From positions 60,346 through 124,345 of the forward strand of contig NZ_FNJR01000014.1 of the NCBI RefSeq assembly GCF_900104475.1: DNA of 64,000 bases, in the 5' to 3' direction. Below the pieces are notes generated by a model. It ran no database searches and was not told the origin of the DNA. It saw nothing but the letters and a program-made list of their open reading frames with translations. Both the position numbers and the translations under genes were made by a program. Source of the DNA: Actinopolyspora xinjiangensis. Its GTDB lineage: Bacteria; Actinomycetota; Actinomycetes; Mycobacteriales; Pseudonocardiaceae. This document shows, in pieces, positions 16,358 through 25,871 of the stretch (its first letter is position 1; every line of letters begins with the position of its first letter).

Positions 16358-16395
16358 GCGGCGCCGGTCCCTTCGAGGAACCGGCGCCGCTTTTT
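16358..16395 (+). terminator. Terminator after tRNA-Ser(CGA)
   Basis: Stem GCGGCGCCGGT/ACCGGCGCCGC (11 bp) followed by TTTTT, 12 nt behind the tRNA. Confidence 0.9.
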
Positions 16396-16457
16396 CGTGG
16401 TGACCGTCCGGCACGAGCACGACGCGACCGCCGTCCGCGACGGGCCCGGCCGAGCCG

Positions 16458-17051
16458 TCAGCAGTTCGCCGGTTTCGACTCCACCCGGGTCTCCCAGGCC
16501 GGGTTGTCGCGCGGCCCGTCGACGGTCACGTTGTTCACGTACCAGTAGTAGTGCCCGTAGTAGGGGTCACCGAAGTGCAGCTCGTAAGTTCCGGTGACCT
16601 TCTGCCGCATCGGCGCGGCGTAGATGTTCACCGCCTGGTCCGGACCCAGCTCGTGCCTGATCTCGTCGGACTTCGTGGTGCTCCAACTCCACTGCCGCTC
16701 GTAGCTGGTCTCGAAGCCGACCTCGAACACCTCGCCCAGAGTGGCGTTGGCGCTGATGGTCACGCTCACGTTGGTGCTGGTGCTTCTGGTCGACTCCCAC
16801 CTGATGATCCGGGTGGAGGTTCCCCCGGAGCAGTTCGTGGCGCCACCCACCAGATCGTAGGAACCACGGTAGTCCTCCGGCGGCCCCGAAGGGTGGAACT
16901 CGCAGAGATCGGTGTTGCCGTTCTCGCACTGCTCCAGCAGCTGCCGAACCGTGGGCTCGGCCTCCGTGGCCGCGCCCGCCGGGGCCACCAGTCCGGTCAC
17001 CGCCAGCGCGGCGGTGCTCAGGCCGATCGCCAGTCGATCGCCCAACCTCAT
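16458..17051 (-). CDS. Secreted aerolysin-like (ETX/MTX2-type) protein, putative
   Basis: 197 residues with a signal peptide (MRLGDRLAIGLSTAALAVTG, cleavage near AGA-A, residue 28). The mature part is beta-rich and has a long Ser/Thr-alternating stretch (STSTNVSVTISANATLGEVF, then SYERQWSWSTTKSDEI), a pattern typical of the pore-forming domain of aerolysin/ETX-MTX2 proteins. The region QKVTGTYELHFG followed by YYGHYYWYVNNV continues the beta pattern. Cys pairs (CENGNTDLC; NC) could form disulfides. It starts 15 nt after the stop of the crystallin-like gene, so the two form a bicistron. The toxin-fold call is pattern-based inference; a non-toxic secreted binding protein is the alternative. Confidence 0.5.
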   Translation of the reverse strand: MRLGDRLAIGLSTAALAVTGLVAPAGAATEAEPTVRQLLEQCENGNTDLCEFHPSGPPEDYRGSYDLVGGATNCSGGTSTRIIRWESTRSTSTNVSVTISANATLGEVFEVGFETSYERQWSWSTTKSDEIRHELGPDQAVNIYAAPMRQKVTGTYELHFGDPYYGHYYWYVNNVTVDGPRDNPAWETRVESKPANC

Positions 17052-17065
17052 GTTCTCGACCTCAC

Positions 17066-17569
17066 TCAGCTCAGTCCGACGGTCACGGTCCGGTCGTTGA
17101 TGTGGTCGCCCACGTCGGGGTGGTTCTCCTTGTAGGGACCGGCGCGGTCGCCCGAGTCCGGGTAGAGCCACACCCAGCAGGTGGACCAGGTCTGGACCGA
17201 GGAGATCCGGTTCTGCCAGTGGTCGTCCAGATCGAGCCAGAAGTCCACGTTGTCGTTCTTCGGGCACGGTTCCGGCACCGTGATCGTCAGCGAGGAGCCG
17301 CCGTAGTCGACGTCCTCGAAAACGGTGGCACCGATGACCTCACCGGTGGTGTCCGCGATTCGTTGACCGCGCTGTCGCGCGTCGGCCGGCGTTCCGTGGC
17401 AGGTGTACTCGCGGGAGGAGACGTCGAGTACGCAGTGCTCCTCCGAATCGGAAGCCTGTGCGGCCCCCGCGGTGGTCGCCGTCAGACCGGCGGCCACGGC
17501 CAGCCCCGCCAGCGCCACCGCCGCGCTCCGCGTTCGGAGCGGGCCGCTTCCAGTCTCGGTCGTTGCCAA
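17066..17569 (-). CDS. Secreted beta/gamma-crystallin-like protein
   Basis: 167 residues. A signal peptide covers residues about 1-40 (AAVALAGLAVAAGL core, AQA cleavage region). The mature part has two Greek-key-like motifs: FEDVDYGGSS with NRISS, then WVWLYPDSGDRAGP with NDRTV, matching the (Y/F)xxxx(Y/F)xG and (N/D)xx(S/T)S signatures of beta/gamma-crystallins, which often bind calcium through the second signature. Four Cys may form disulfides. The TTG at 17569 is chosen because GGAGAGCGGAA precedes it. It is the first gene of a pair with the aerolysin-like protein. Peptidase inhibitor I36 or killer-toxin-like proteins share this fold and are alternatives. Confidence 0.6.
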   Translation of the reverse strand: MATTETGSGPLRTRSAAVALAGLAVAAGLTATTAGAAQASDSEEHCVLDVSSREYTCHGTPADARQRGQRIADTTGEVIGATVFEDVDYGGSSLTITVPEPCPKNDNVDFWLDLDDHWQNRISSVQTWSTCWVWLYPDSGDRAGPYKENHPDVGDHINDRTVTVGLS

Positions 17570-17900
17570 TTCCGCTCTCCTCTCCCGCCGGTTGGGGTCG
17601 CCACCGGCGGAATCGGTTTAGTGGGTAGCACGAGCACTATCGACCGCCGAGAGGGTGGAGATCCAGACGCGCGACGCGATTGCCCGCGAACGCCGCATTC
17701 CCGGGAGCAGTCGGTTGCCGCGTTCGGGGTCTCGAGGGGCCTCCACTCGGAGCAGCGACGCCGAACGGGTGAATCGCCCGGCGGGCGAGATGGAAGGAAC
17801 GCGGTGAGGGCGACGAGGTCCGAGCCCGGGACGGTTCCGGTGGGAAGCGTTGAAACGAGAACGGGCCGGGCGCGACGCTCGCGCCCGGCCCGTCGACCGG

Positions 17901-17986
17901 CGGAGGATGCGGGATTCGAACCCGCGAGGGCTGTTAACCCAACACGAATTCCAGTCGTGCGCCTTAGGCCGCTCGGCCAATCCTCC
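17901..17986 (-). tRNA. tRNA-Ser (anticodon GGA)
   Basis: On the minus strand the acceptor GGAGGAT pairs with ATCCTCC. The anticodon stem CACGA/TCGTG encloses CTGGAAT, anticodon GGA. The long variable arm and T arm GCGGGTTCGAATCCCGC are class II serine features. It is the third serine tRNA in the window. Confidence 0.95.
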
Positions 17987-18169
17987 GCGAAAGAGTGTAC
18001 GGGACGGGGTCGAGCGATCTCGCGGCCCCCCTCCGGAACGGTTCGCCCGTCAGGAGTCCCGTGGTCGGCGCGTGGTTCGGGTAGGGGTGAAGGCCGCTCT
18101 CCCGGCTGGTCGGGAAGACGGTTCCCCACCCCCCGGTACCCAGAGGCGGCGGCGGGTTACACTGAACGC

Positions 18170-18255
18170 GGACTCCGTGCGGCGTCATCCTGTGAACTCC
18201 CCCAGGGCCGGAAGGCAGCAAGGGTAAGCGGGCTCTGGCGGGTGCGCGGGGTCCC
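18170..18255 (+). ncRNA. ffs: Signal recognition particle RNA, small bacterial type
   Basis: The segment holds the nearly invariant 4.5S apical motif: GGGCCGGAAGGCAGCAAGGG at about 18204-18223, with the GGAA tetraloop and the asymmetric internal loop that binds Ffh. Flanking sequence GGACTCCGTGC pairs imperfectly with GCGCGGGGTCC to close the hairpin. A run of T follows (18257-18262). The position just before dnaX is the usual one in actinobacteria. The ends are estimated from the closing stem. Confidence 0.9.
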
Positions 18256-18473
18256 CTTTTTTCGCGGGCCCCTTTTCGGCGGTGGTGTGCGGGGCTCGCG
18301 GCAGGCGAGCGCCCCTGCGGAACCGAGCCCGCGAGGGCGCTGCCCGCGGCCTCCGCGTTCCGAATTCGCTCACTCCGTCGCTCTTTTCACTCCGGAGCGG
18401 AGCTTCCCGGGCACGTCGAGCCGCGTCGCTCCCGATGCCGGGGGCGTCGGGGGTGGCACGTATCGTTGCCGGT

Positions 18474-20786
18474 GTGGCGCTCGCGCTCTATCGCAAGTAT
18501 CGGCCGGCGACCTTCGGCGAGGTCGTGGGACAGTCACACGTTACGCAACCGCTGCGAACCGCACTGGCCGCGCAACGGATCAACCACGCCTACCTGTTCT
18601 CCGGACCGCGTGGTTGCGGGAAGACTTCCAGCGCGCGCATCCTCGCGCGTTCGCTGAACTGCGCCCAGGGGCCCACGGACGAGCCGTGCGGCGAGTGCGA
18701 CTCCTGCGTGGCGCTGGCCCCGGACGGCGGGGGCAGCGTCGACGTGGTCGAGATGGACGCCGCCAGCCACGGCGGTGTGGACGACGCCCGCGAGCTGCGG
18801 GACCGGGCGGTGTTCGCCCCGGCGCAGTCGCGCTATCGCATCTTCGTCATCGACGAGGCCCACATGGTCACCCAGCAGGGGTTCAACGCCCTGCTCAAGA
18901 TCGTGGAGGAGCCGCCCGAGCACCTCGTGTTCGTGTTCGCCACCACCGAGCCCGACAAGGTGCTGACCACGATCAGGTCCCGCACCCACCACTACCCCTT
19001 CCGCCTGATCCCGCCGGGGGAGCTGCGCGAACTGCTGGAACGGATCTGCGCGGAGGAGGGCGTTCGGGTCGATCCGGCGGTGTACCCGCTGGCGATCAGC
19101 GCCGGTGGCGGTTCCGCCCGCGACGCGTTGAGCGTGCTGGACCAGCTCGTCGCCGGAGCCGGTGAGGAAGGGATCACCTACGAGCGCGCCGTGGCCCTGC
19201 TCGGGGTCACCGACGTGGCCCTGATCGACGCCATGGTGGACGCGCTGGCCGAGGGGGACCCGGCCACCGTCTACGGCACCGTGGACCGGGTCGTCGAGGC
19301 CGGGCACGACCCGCGCAGGTTCGCCTCCGACCTGCTGGACCGGTTGCGGGACCTCGTGCTGCTGCGCTCGGTGCCGGACGCGGCCGAACGCGGTCTCATC
19401 CAGAGCGCCGGTGACGAGATCACCAGGATGCGCGAACAGGCCGAGCGGCTCGGCCCGGCCACGCTCACCCGGTTCGCGGAGATCGTGCACGCCGGGCTGT
19501 CCGAGATGCGCGGAGCCACCGCGCCCCGCCTGGTGCTGGAGCTACTGTGCTCGCGGATGATGCTGCCCGCCGCCTCCGGCGACGAGACGGCGGTACTGCA
19601 GCGGATCGAGCGGGTCGAGCGGCGCATGACGGTGGCACCGCCACCGGAACCGGCCTCCGGCGCCGGTGGGCCCGCCCGCGCGGAGAGCCCAGCACCGGCG
19701 CGGGAGACCACGGTGAGCGCCCCCCGAGCGGGAACGCGATCCGGGGACGGGGACGTGACACCCCCTTCAGGAGAGAACGCCCAGGCCGCGGCCGGGCGAC
19801 GTTCCGCTCCCTCCCGCGCGGACGACGCGGCGGAGCGCCCTCCGGCCCCGCCCGCCGAGAGCGGGGTGAGCGAGCGGGTTCCCGCCGAAGCCGCCGACAG
19901 TGGTTCGACGGGCGGTGGTAGACCGGCCGCCGAGCTGCGCCAGGTGTGGAACGACCTGCTGCGCGCCGTGGCGGAGCGGAACCGGCCGACCCAGGCGCTG
20001 CTGCTCAACGCCTCACTGCTGGATCTGCGGGACGACAGGCTGGTGCTGTCGATGCCGACCGGCGGGTTGCGCAAGCAGCTCATGCAGGCTCGCCGGATCG
20101 AGTGCGTGCGGGAGGCGATGCGAGCGGTCGTCGGCGGCGATTGGGAGGTGGAGTGCCTCGTCGAGGGGGAGGAGCGCTCCGCGGGTTCCTCCGCATCCCC
20201 GCTGAGCCGGCCCGAGCAGGGCGGGGGAGCGGCCGAACCGCGCCCCGCACCCCCTTCCGGTCCCGCCACCGGGCGGCCCCCCGCTCCGGAGCCCCCCGCC
20301 GCTGAGGACCGGTCCGCACCGGAGCCGGACTCCCGTGTGGAGTCAACCCCGGCGGCGTCCGATCCCCCGGCACGGCCGGAGCAGGCCGAACCCCCCGTGC
20401 CGCCGGAACCTCCGCCGGAACCGGAGGACGAGCCGCCGGAGTGGGAGGACGCGGAGGAGGTGCCGCCGGAACCCGAACCGCCCCGGCCTCCCGAGCCGGT
20501 CGCCGCCGAGGCCTCCGGTACGCCGGAGGTTCCCGGTCCCGTCGAGGCGGTGGGAGGTGGGTCGACTCCGGACGCCGGCTCCGAGCGAGGGGCTCCGGTC
20601 GAGGACACGGTGGCTGCCGATCCGCCCGCCGCGGCCGAACGGTTCACCCGTCCGTCCGCGCCGGGTGGCTCCGCGAGCGCCGCGACGCCCGCTTCGCCGC
20701 CGGGGGACGGCCCGCTCGAACGCGATCCGGAGGACGAGGCGCTCGAACTGCTGGTCAACGAGCTCGGCGCGCGCAAGCTCGACTAG
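18474..20786 (+). CDS. dnaX: DNA polymerase III subunit gamma/tau
   Basis: 770 residues. Residues 1-230 are the AAA+ clamp-loader ATPase: ALYRKYRPATFGEVVGQ, Walker A GPRGCGKTSSARIL, a four-Cys zinc module (CAQGPTDEPCGECDSC), Walker B VIDEAHM and sensor TTEPDKV. Domain III ends near 370. A long Pro/Glu/Ala-rich linker (about 380-480) precedes a conserved block at about 485-570 (VWNDLLRAVAERNRPTQALL, domain IV). The C-terminal 200 residues are again Pro-rich and acidic. It loads the sliding clamp and couples the polymerases. GTG at 18474 is preferred because VALALYRKYRP is the conserved start; ATG at 18435 would add an unconserved extension. No frameshift signal for a gamma form is evident. Confidence 0.93.
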   Translation: MALALYRKYRPATFGEVVGQSHVTQPLRTALAAQRINHAYLFSGPRGCGKTSSARILARSLNCAQGPTDEPCGECDSCVALAPDGGGSVDVVEMDAASHGGVDDARELRDRAVFAPAQSRYRIFVIDEAHMVTQQGFNALLKIVEEPPEHLVFVFATTEPDKVLTTIRSRTHHYPFRLIPPGELRELLERICAEEGVRVDPAVYPLAISAGGGSARDALSVLDQLVAGAGEEGITYERAVALLGVTDVALIDAMVDALAEGDPATVYGTVDRVVEAGHDPRRFASDLLDRLRDLVLLRSVPDAAERGLIQSAGDEITRMREQAERLGPATLTRFAEIVHAGLSEMRGATAPRLVLELLCSRMMLPAASGDETAVLQRIERVERRMTVAPPPEPASGAGGPARAESPAPARETTVSAPRAGTRSGDGDVTPPSGENAQAAAGRRSAPSRADDAAERPPAPPAESGVSERVPAEAADSGSTGGGRPAAELRQVWNDLLRAVAERNRPTQALLLNASLLDLRDDRLVLSMPTGGLRKQLMQARRIECVREAMRAVVGGDWEVECLVEGEERSAGSSASPLSRPEQGGGAAEPRPAPPSGPATGRPPAPEPPAAEDRSAPEPDSRVESTPAASDPPARPEQAEPPVPPEPPPEPEDEPPEWEDAEEVPPEPEPPRPPEPVAAEASGTPEVPGPVEAVGGGSTPDAGSERGAPVEDTVAADPPAAAERFTRPSAPGGSASAATPASPPGDGPLERDPEDEALELLVNELGARKLD

Positions 20787-21013
20787 CGGGAACGTCCGCC
20801 CCGGAAGCTCGGGGCGGGGCGCGCGCCGTCCGGTGACGGGTTCCCCGCCCGTGCCATGCCGGGGTGTCGCGGGGGGGGTGGGGTGGGTCCCGCCGACGAC
20901 CGACGGGGAGCCCCCGGGCGGGCCGCGCCGCCACGGATCGACGACTAGGCTGGACGGTACGAGACGCCTCGCTCGAACAGGTGAGCCCAGCCCGAACCGG
21001 GAGAGGAGCCACG

Positions 21014-21373
21014 GTGCAACCAGGTGGCCAGCAACCGAACATGCAGGAAATCATGAAGCAGGCGCAGGAGATGCAGCAGCAGCTGATGACCGCGCAGCAG
21101 GAGCTCGCCGAGGCGGAGGTGACCGGCACCGCGGGTGGCGGCATGGTCACGGCCACGGTCACGGGAGCGGGAGAGCTCCAGTCCATGAGCATCGACCCGA
21201 AGGTCGTCGATCCCACCGACACCGAGACGCTGTCGGACATGGTCGTCGCGGCGGTGCGGGACGCCAACCGCGCGGCGCAGCAGATGCAGGCGGAGAAGAT
21301 GGGTCCGTTGACCAACGCGCTGGGCGGCCAGGGCGGAATGGACATGGGCGGACTCGGTCTGCCGGGGATGTGA
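21014..21373 (+). CDS. YbaB/EbfC nucleoid-associated protein
   Basis: 119 residues. A helical N-terminus rich in Gln and Met ([20 protein letters not shown]) is followed by the beta core [20 protein letters not shown] and a C-terminal helix, ending in a Gly/Met-rich tail. The family forms dimers that bind DNA without strong sequence preference. GTG at 21014 has GAGAGGAG a few bases upstream. It lies between dnaX and recR, the conserved bacterial arrangement, and recR begins 10 nt after it. Confidence 0.92.
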   Translation: MQPGGQQPNMQEIMKQAQEMQQQLMTAQQELAEAEVTGTAGGGMVTATVTGAGELQSMSIDPKVVDPTDTETLSDMVVAAVRDANRAAQQMQAEKMGPLTNALGGQGGMDMGGLGLPGM

Positions 21374-21383
21374 CGGTACTCGC

Positions 21384-21980
21384 GTGTACGAGGGGCCAGT
21401 CCAGGATCTGATCGACGAGCTCGGCAGGTTGCCGGGCATCGGTCCGAAGGGCGCGCAGCGCATCGCTTTCCACCTGCTCTCCGCCGAGCCCGCCGATGTC
21501 ACCCGGTTGCAGGACGCGTTACAGCGGGTCAAGGAGGGCGTGGTTTTCTGCGAGGTCTGCGGCAACGTCTCCGAGCGGACGCGCTGCAGGATCTGCCAGG
21601 ACACCAGGCGTGATCCGCGGCTGGTGTGCGTGGTCGAGGAGCCCAAGGACGTGCTGGCCGTCGAGCGGACCCGCGAGTTCCGGGGGAGGTACCACGTGCT
21701 CGGTGGTGCGCTGGACCCGCTCTCCGGGGTCGGGCCCGACCAGCTGCGCATTCGCGATCTCGTCAGCCGGATCGGTACCGACGAGATAACCGAGATCATC
21801 ATCGCCACGGACCCCAACACCGAGGGGGAGGCCACGGCCACCTATCTCGTGCGGCTGCTGCAGGACTTTCCCGGGCTCAGCGTCACGCGGCTCGCTTCCG
21901 GCCTGCCCATGGGGGGCGACCTGGAGTTCGCCGACGAGCTCACCCTCGGCCGGGCGTTGTCCGGGAGGCGTTCCGTTTGA
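21384..21980 (+). CDS. recR: Recombination mediator RecR
   Basis: 198 residues, the standard length. In order: helix-hairpin-helix [18 protein letters not shown], four-Cys zinc finger ([16 protein letters not shown]), Toprim domain ([14 protein letters not shown] to [15 protein letters not shown]) and the C-terminal Walker-B-like end. With RecF and RecO it loads RecA onto SSB-coated gaps. GTG at 21384 is the conserved start. It belongs to the dnaX-ybaB-recR operon. Confidence 0.95.
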   Translation: MYEGPVQDLIDELGRLPGIGPKGAQRIAFHLLSAEPADVTRLQDALQRVKEGVVFCEVCGNVSERTRCRICQDTRRDPRLVCVVEEPKDVLAVERTREFRGRYHVLGGALDPLSGVGPDQLRIRDLVSRIGTDEITEIIIATDPNTEGEATATYLVRLLQDFPGLSVTRLASGLPMGGDLEFADELTLGRALSGRRSV

Positions 21981-22005
21981 TCCCCGAGACGGCGAGGGAG
22001 GCGCG

Positions 22006-22692
22006 GTGACCCGGCGGGAGGTGCTCCCGCCCGCCCGGCGGTGGCGGGCCCCCGTCCGCGCCGGAAAAGCAGAGACTCGGAGCGCGGTCGGGCACACCAC
22101 CTCCGCGGTGCCGAGGTTGCCCCGGAAGGCCGACCGGTCCGTCGCGGAAGCCCTGGCTCGCCGGTTGCGGTGCGGCCCACCCCGGCTGGGGCCGGTGCGC
22201 CTGGTCGCGGTGGACGGTCCGTCCGGTGCGGGCAAGTCGACGTTCGCGCGCTTGCTGCTGTCCGCGCTGGTGTCGGCCGGAACGGACGCCGCGCTGCTCG
22301 GCACCGACGACTTCGCCACCTGGCAGGAGCCGGTGCGCTGGTGGCCCCGGCTGCGGGACGGTGTGCTGGAGCCGCTGCGCCTGGGAAGGCCGGGGCGCTA
22401 CCGACGCACCGAGTGGCCCGACGGGGTGCCGGTTCCGGGGGCGACGTTCGACGTGCCCGTGCCGGAGTTGCTGCTGCTCGAAGGGGTTTCGGCGGGTAGG
22501 CGCTCGGTGGCGCGCCACCTCTCGGGGCTGGTCTGGATGGAGCCGCCGAGCGCGGCGGTGCGGCTGGAGCGCGCGGTGCTGCGTGACGGTGAGTCGAGCC
22601 GGGGAGAACTGCTCCGGTGGCAGCTGTTCGAAGGGAACTGGTTCCGCTCGGACCGCACCAGGTTGCGGGCCGACTTCGTCCTGCGGACCTGA
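22006..22692 (+). CDS. P-loop kinase, uridine kinase-like
   Basis: 228 residues. Walker A is VAVDGPSGAGKSTFARLL at about 66-83, then LLGTDDFATWQEP (substrate Asp region) and LLLLEGVSAGR (Walker B-like strand), the order seen in uridine kinase/phosphoribulokinase-like proteins. The first 60 residues are Arg/Ala-rich and probably disordered. GTG at 22006 follows GAGGGAGG. It starts 25 nt after recR and may be co-transcribed. The phosphate acceptor is not known; actinomycete members are usually annotated only as uridine kinase or (d)CMP kinase-like. Confidence 0.75.
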   Translation: MTRREVLPPARRWRAPVRAGKAETRSAVGHTTSAVPRLPRKADRSVAEALARRLRCGPPRLGPVRLVAVDGPSGAGKSTFARLLLSALVSAGTDAALLGTDDFATWQEPVRWWPRLRDGVLEPLRLGRPGRYRRTEWPDGVPVPGATFDVPVPELLLLEGVSAGRRSVARHLSGLVWMEPPSAAVRLERAVLRDGESSRGELLRWQLFEGNWFRSDRTRLRADFVLRT

Positions 22693-22916
22693 CGATCGAG
22701 CCCGCCGCTACAGGTGATCTTCGGAGATATCCTCGCCGACCGGTGTCGAGTCCCACATTATTTTCGTCTCTGACCAGGATTTTTGCAAATTTTTCCACTT
22801 TTCCCGGGGATTGGATCGAACGTTGTAGTCGAATCGTAATCCTGAGGTCCTGATCGGGACACACTCGCCGGGTTACCGTCTCCACCACTTTGTGAGGCAT
22901 GACACTGAGGTGAGTG
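22693..22916 (+). promoter_or_regulatory. AT-richer promoter region of the peptide importer operon
   Basis: 224 bp with locally low GC (TTATTTTCGTCTCTGACC, GATTTTTGCAAATTTTTCC), unlike its surroundings, directly before the solute-binding protein gene. It very likely holds the operon promoter; I cannot single out one -35/-10 pair with confidence. Confidence 0.45.
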
Positions 22917-24602
22917 ATGGGCGCAGCCAGTCGACCGGGCTTCCGGTTATCGAGAGTGGGACGCAGGCTTGTGACGGTCGGGCTGACGGCCGTGCTGGCC
23001 ACCTCCCTGTCCGCGTGTGTGCAGTCGCAGCGTGGGGACGACAGTGGACAGACCATGGTGTTCGGGGCGCCGGGAGCCCCGGCCCTGTTCGATCCGTTCT
23101 ACGCTTCGGACGGAGAGACCTTCCGCGTCACCCGGCAGATGATGGAGGGGCTCGTCGGCTTCGAGCCGGGGACCGTCCAGGTCGAGCCGGAACTGGCCAC
23201 CGACTGGAGCTCCTCCGAGGACGGCAAGGAGTGGACGTTCCAACTCCGCGAGGGCGTGAAGTTCCACGACGGCACGGACTTCGACGCCGAGGCCGTATGC
23301 GCCAACTTCGAACGCTGGTACAACCAGACCGGCCCCGGGCGGAGCGCCGCGCTTTCCTACTACTGGATCGAGACCTTCGGCGGTTTCGCCGGTGACGACG
23401 AGCCCTCGCTGTACTCCTCCTGCGAGGCGAAGGACCCGACCACCGCGGTGATCGAGCTGACCCGCGCGACCTCCAAGTTCCCCGCCGCGCTCGGCCTGGA
23501 CTCGTTCAGCATCCAGTCGCCCACCGCCATGAGGAAATACGAGGCCGACAACGTCGTGGCGCAGGGATCGAGCTTCGACTACTCCGAGTACGCCGAGAAG
23601 CACCCCACCGGCACGGGGCCGTTCGAGTTCGGTTCCTACGACCAGAGCAACCAGTCCGTCGTGCTGAACCGCAACGACGAGTACTGGGGTGAGAAGGCCC
23701 GGCTGGACCGGCTCGTCTTCAAGGTGATCCCCGACGAGTCGGTGCGCAAGCAGGAGCTGCTCTCCGGCGGGATCGACGGTTACGACTTCCCGAACCCCGC
23801 CGACCTGGACTCGTTGCGGCAGCAGGACTTCAACGTGCAGGTCCGCAAGCCGTTCAACATCCTCTACTTGGGGATCTCGCAGAAGCACAACCCCGCGCTG
23901 CGCGACCTCAAGGTCCGCAAGGCGCTGGCCTACGCCGTCAACCGCGAGAACCTGGTCAACGCCAACCTGCCGGACGGCGCCGAGGTCGCCGACTTGTACT
24001 ACCCGTCCAACGTGGACGGATACGCCGAGGACGTCGAGAAGTACTCCTACGATCCGGAGCGCGCCAAGCGACTGCTCGCCGAGGCCGGTCACCCCGACCT
24101 GACCATCGAGTTCTGGTGGCCCACCCAGGTGACACGGCCCTACATGCCCGACCCGCGCGGTATCTTCAACGCTCTCGCCGGGGACATGCGCAAGGCGGGC
24201 ATCAACGTGAAACCGGTGAGCAAGCCCTGGAACGGTGGCTACATATCCGATGTGAACAAGGGCGAGGCCGAGGTCTTCCTGCTCGGCTGGACCGGCGACT
24301 ACAACTCCCCGGACAACTTCATCGGAACCTTCTTCGGCACCACCGAGAACCAGTTCTACACCAAACCGGCCCCCTGGGGCGAGGAGCTGGCCAACCGGTT
24401 GGACGCCGCGGACAGGGAACCCGACCCCGCCGAGCGGGAGCGGATGTACACCGCGATCAACCGCGACCTGAAGTCGGAGTACCTGCCCGCCGTGCCGCTG
24501 TCGCACTCGCCGCCGGCGATCGTGACGGCCCCGCACGTCAAGGGGCTGGTCACCTCGCCGTTGACCGCTGAGCAGTTCGCTTCCGTGCGCATCGAGAAGT
24601 AG
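22917..24602 (+). CDS. Peptide ABC transporter, solute-binding lipoprotein
   Basis: 561 residues, family 5 extracellular solute-binding protein (DppA/OppA). The signal peptide ends in the lipobox LSAC (Cys at about 33), so it is anchored to the outer face of the membrane. Family landmarks: WTFQLREGVKFHDGT, PTGTGPFEF, VVLNRNDEYWGEKA, NPALRDLKVRKALAYAVNRE. ATG at 22917 is chosen because GAGGTGA precedes it; a GTG lies one codon upstream. It heads a five-gene operon with two permeases and two ATPases. Peptides are the likely ligand, though some members bind other solutes. Confidence 0.92.
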   Translation: MGAASRPGFRLSRVGRRLVTVGLTAVLATSLSACVQSQRGDDSGQTMVFGAPGAPALFDPFYASDGETFRVTRQMMEGLVGFEPGTVQVEPELATDWSSSEDGKEWTFQLREGVKFHDGTDFDAEAVCANFERWYNQTGPGRSAALSYYWIETFGGFAGDDEPSLYSSCEAKDPTTAVIELTRATSKFPAALGLDSFSIQSPTAMRKYEADNVVAQGSSFDYSEYAEKHPTGTGPFEFGSYDQSNQSVVLNRNDEYWGEKARLDRLVFKVIPDESVRKQELLSGGIDGYDFPNPADLDSLRQQDFNVQVRKPFNILYLGISQKHNPALRDLKVRKALAYAVNRENLVNANLPDGAEVADLYYPSNVDGYAEDVEKYSYDPERAKRLLAEAGHPDLTIEFWWPTQVTRPYMPDPRGIFNALAGDMRKAGINVKPVSKPWNGGYISDVNKGEAEVFLLGWTGDYNSPDNFIGTFFGTTENQFYTKPAPWGEELANRLDAADREPDPAERERMYTAINRDLKSEYLPAVPLSHSPPAIVTAPHVKGLVTSPLTAEQFASVRIEK

Positions 24603-24791
24603 TCCCGCCGACAGGGCTCCGTCGAATCCGGCAGTCCCGCTCGGGTGGGGGCCACCGGTGTTGTCCGGCGCACGGTCGCCGCCGGGCCTCCCGGGGACGC
24701 ACAGCGGGGCGAGCGGGAGCGGAAGCACCGGCTCAGCGGAGCCCTGCCGGGCGGTGCCCACGGGTTCCCACAGACCACGGAGGATTCCGGT

Positions 24792-25802
24792 TTGCTTCGT
24801 TACACGGTCCGGCGACTCGGCCAGCTGCTGATCGTCACGGTCGTGCTGTCGGTCCTGCTGTTCGGATGGCTGCGGGCACTACCGGGAGGTCCGGTCTCCG
24901 CGTTGCTCGGGGAGCGCGCCACCGAGGAGTCCCGCGCTCGCCTCGTGGAACAGCTCGGGCTGGACCAGCCGCTGTACGTGCAGTACTGGAAGTTCCTGGG
25001 ACGGGCGCTCACGGGGGACTTCGGCGTCTCCACCGGGGTGCAGCCCGGCACCCCGGCCATGGAGGTCTTTCTGCAGCGCATGCCGGCGACCCTCGAACTC
25101 TCGGTGCTGGCGCTGCTGCTGGCGGTCGCCGTGGGAATCCCGCTGGGATACCTCGCGGCCCGCAGGCAGGGCGGTTGGCTGGACAACCTCAGCATCACCT
25201 GGTCGCTGATCGGCGTGGCGGTGCCGGTGTTCTTCCTGGCCTTCCTGCTCAAGTACGTCTTCGCCATCGAATTCGGCGTGCTGCCCGCCTCGGGAAGGCA
25301 GGAGGCCGGGCTCGACGCCACCCACGCGACCGGCTTCTACGTCCTGGACGGGCTGCTCACCAGGGAGTGGGACGCGGCGTGGAACGCGTTCGTCCACCTG
25401 CTGCTGCCCGCCGTGGCGCTGTCCACCATCCCGTTCGCGGTGATCTTCCGGCTCACCCGCGCCTCGGTGCTCGACGTGGTCGAGGAGGACTACGTGCGCA
25501 CCGCCCGTTCCAAGGGGCTCGGCGCGATGGTGGTGCGCGGCAGGCACATCCTGCGCAACGCGATGCTCCCGGTGGTCACCACCATCGGGTTGCAGACCGG
25601 GGCGCTGCTGTCCGGGGCGGTGCTGACCGAACAGGTGTTCAACATCGCCGGTCTCGGCCAGGCGCTCTCGCTGGGATTCCAACGACAGGACTACGCCGTG
25701 CTGCAGGTGGTGATCCTGGCCACCGCGATGGTCTACGTGCTGGTCAACCTGCTCGTCGATCTCGCCTACGCGGCGATCGACCCGAGACTCCGGACGCGCT
25801 GA
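24792..25802 (+). CDS. Peptide ABC transporter permease, DppB type
   Basis: 336 residues with six predicted membrane helices, starting MLRYTVRRLGQLLIVTVVLS, a typical DppB N-terminus, and LPGGPVSALLG in the first periplasmic loop. The EAA-type loop is at VEEDYVRTARSKGLG, which contacts the ATPase. TTG at 24792 has GGAGGATTCCG upstream. There are 189 nt between the binding protein gene and this one, longer than usual, but no terminator is seen there. Confidence 0.9.
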   Translation: MLRYTVRRLGQLLIVTVVLSVLLFGWLRALPGGPVSALLGERATEESRARLVEQLGLDQPLYVQYWKFLGRALTGDFGVSTGVQPGTPAMEVFLQRMPATLELSVLALLLAVAVGIPLGYLAARRQGGWLDNLSITWSLIGVAVPVFFLAFLLKYVFAIEFGVLPASGRQEAGLDATHATGFYVLDGLLTREWDAAWNAFVHLLLPAVALSTIPFAVIFRLTRASVLDVVEEDYVRTARSKGLGAMVVRGRHILRNAMLPVVTTIGLQTGALLSGAVLTEQVFNIAGLGQALSLGFQRQDYAVLQVVILATAMVYVLVNLLVDLAYAAIDPRLRTR

Positions 25803-25871
25803 TCGGAGGGTGGTGCTCGCCATTCGACGGATTTCGCCGGGGCCGAACCCGCTTTCGGGAGAGAGCGTGCG

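Noticed and set aside
20797..20818. Short GC hairpin after dnaX as an operon terminator
   Set aside because: The stem is short and ybaB-recR follow in the conserved operon order, so termination there is doubtful.
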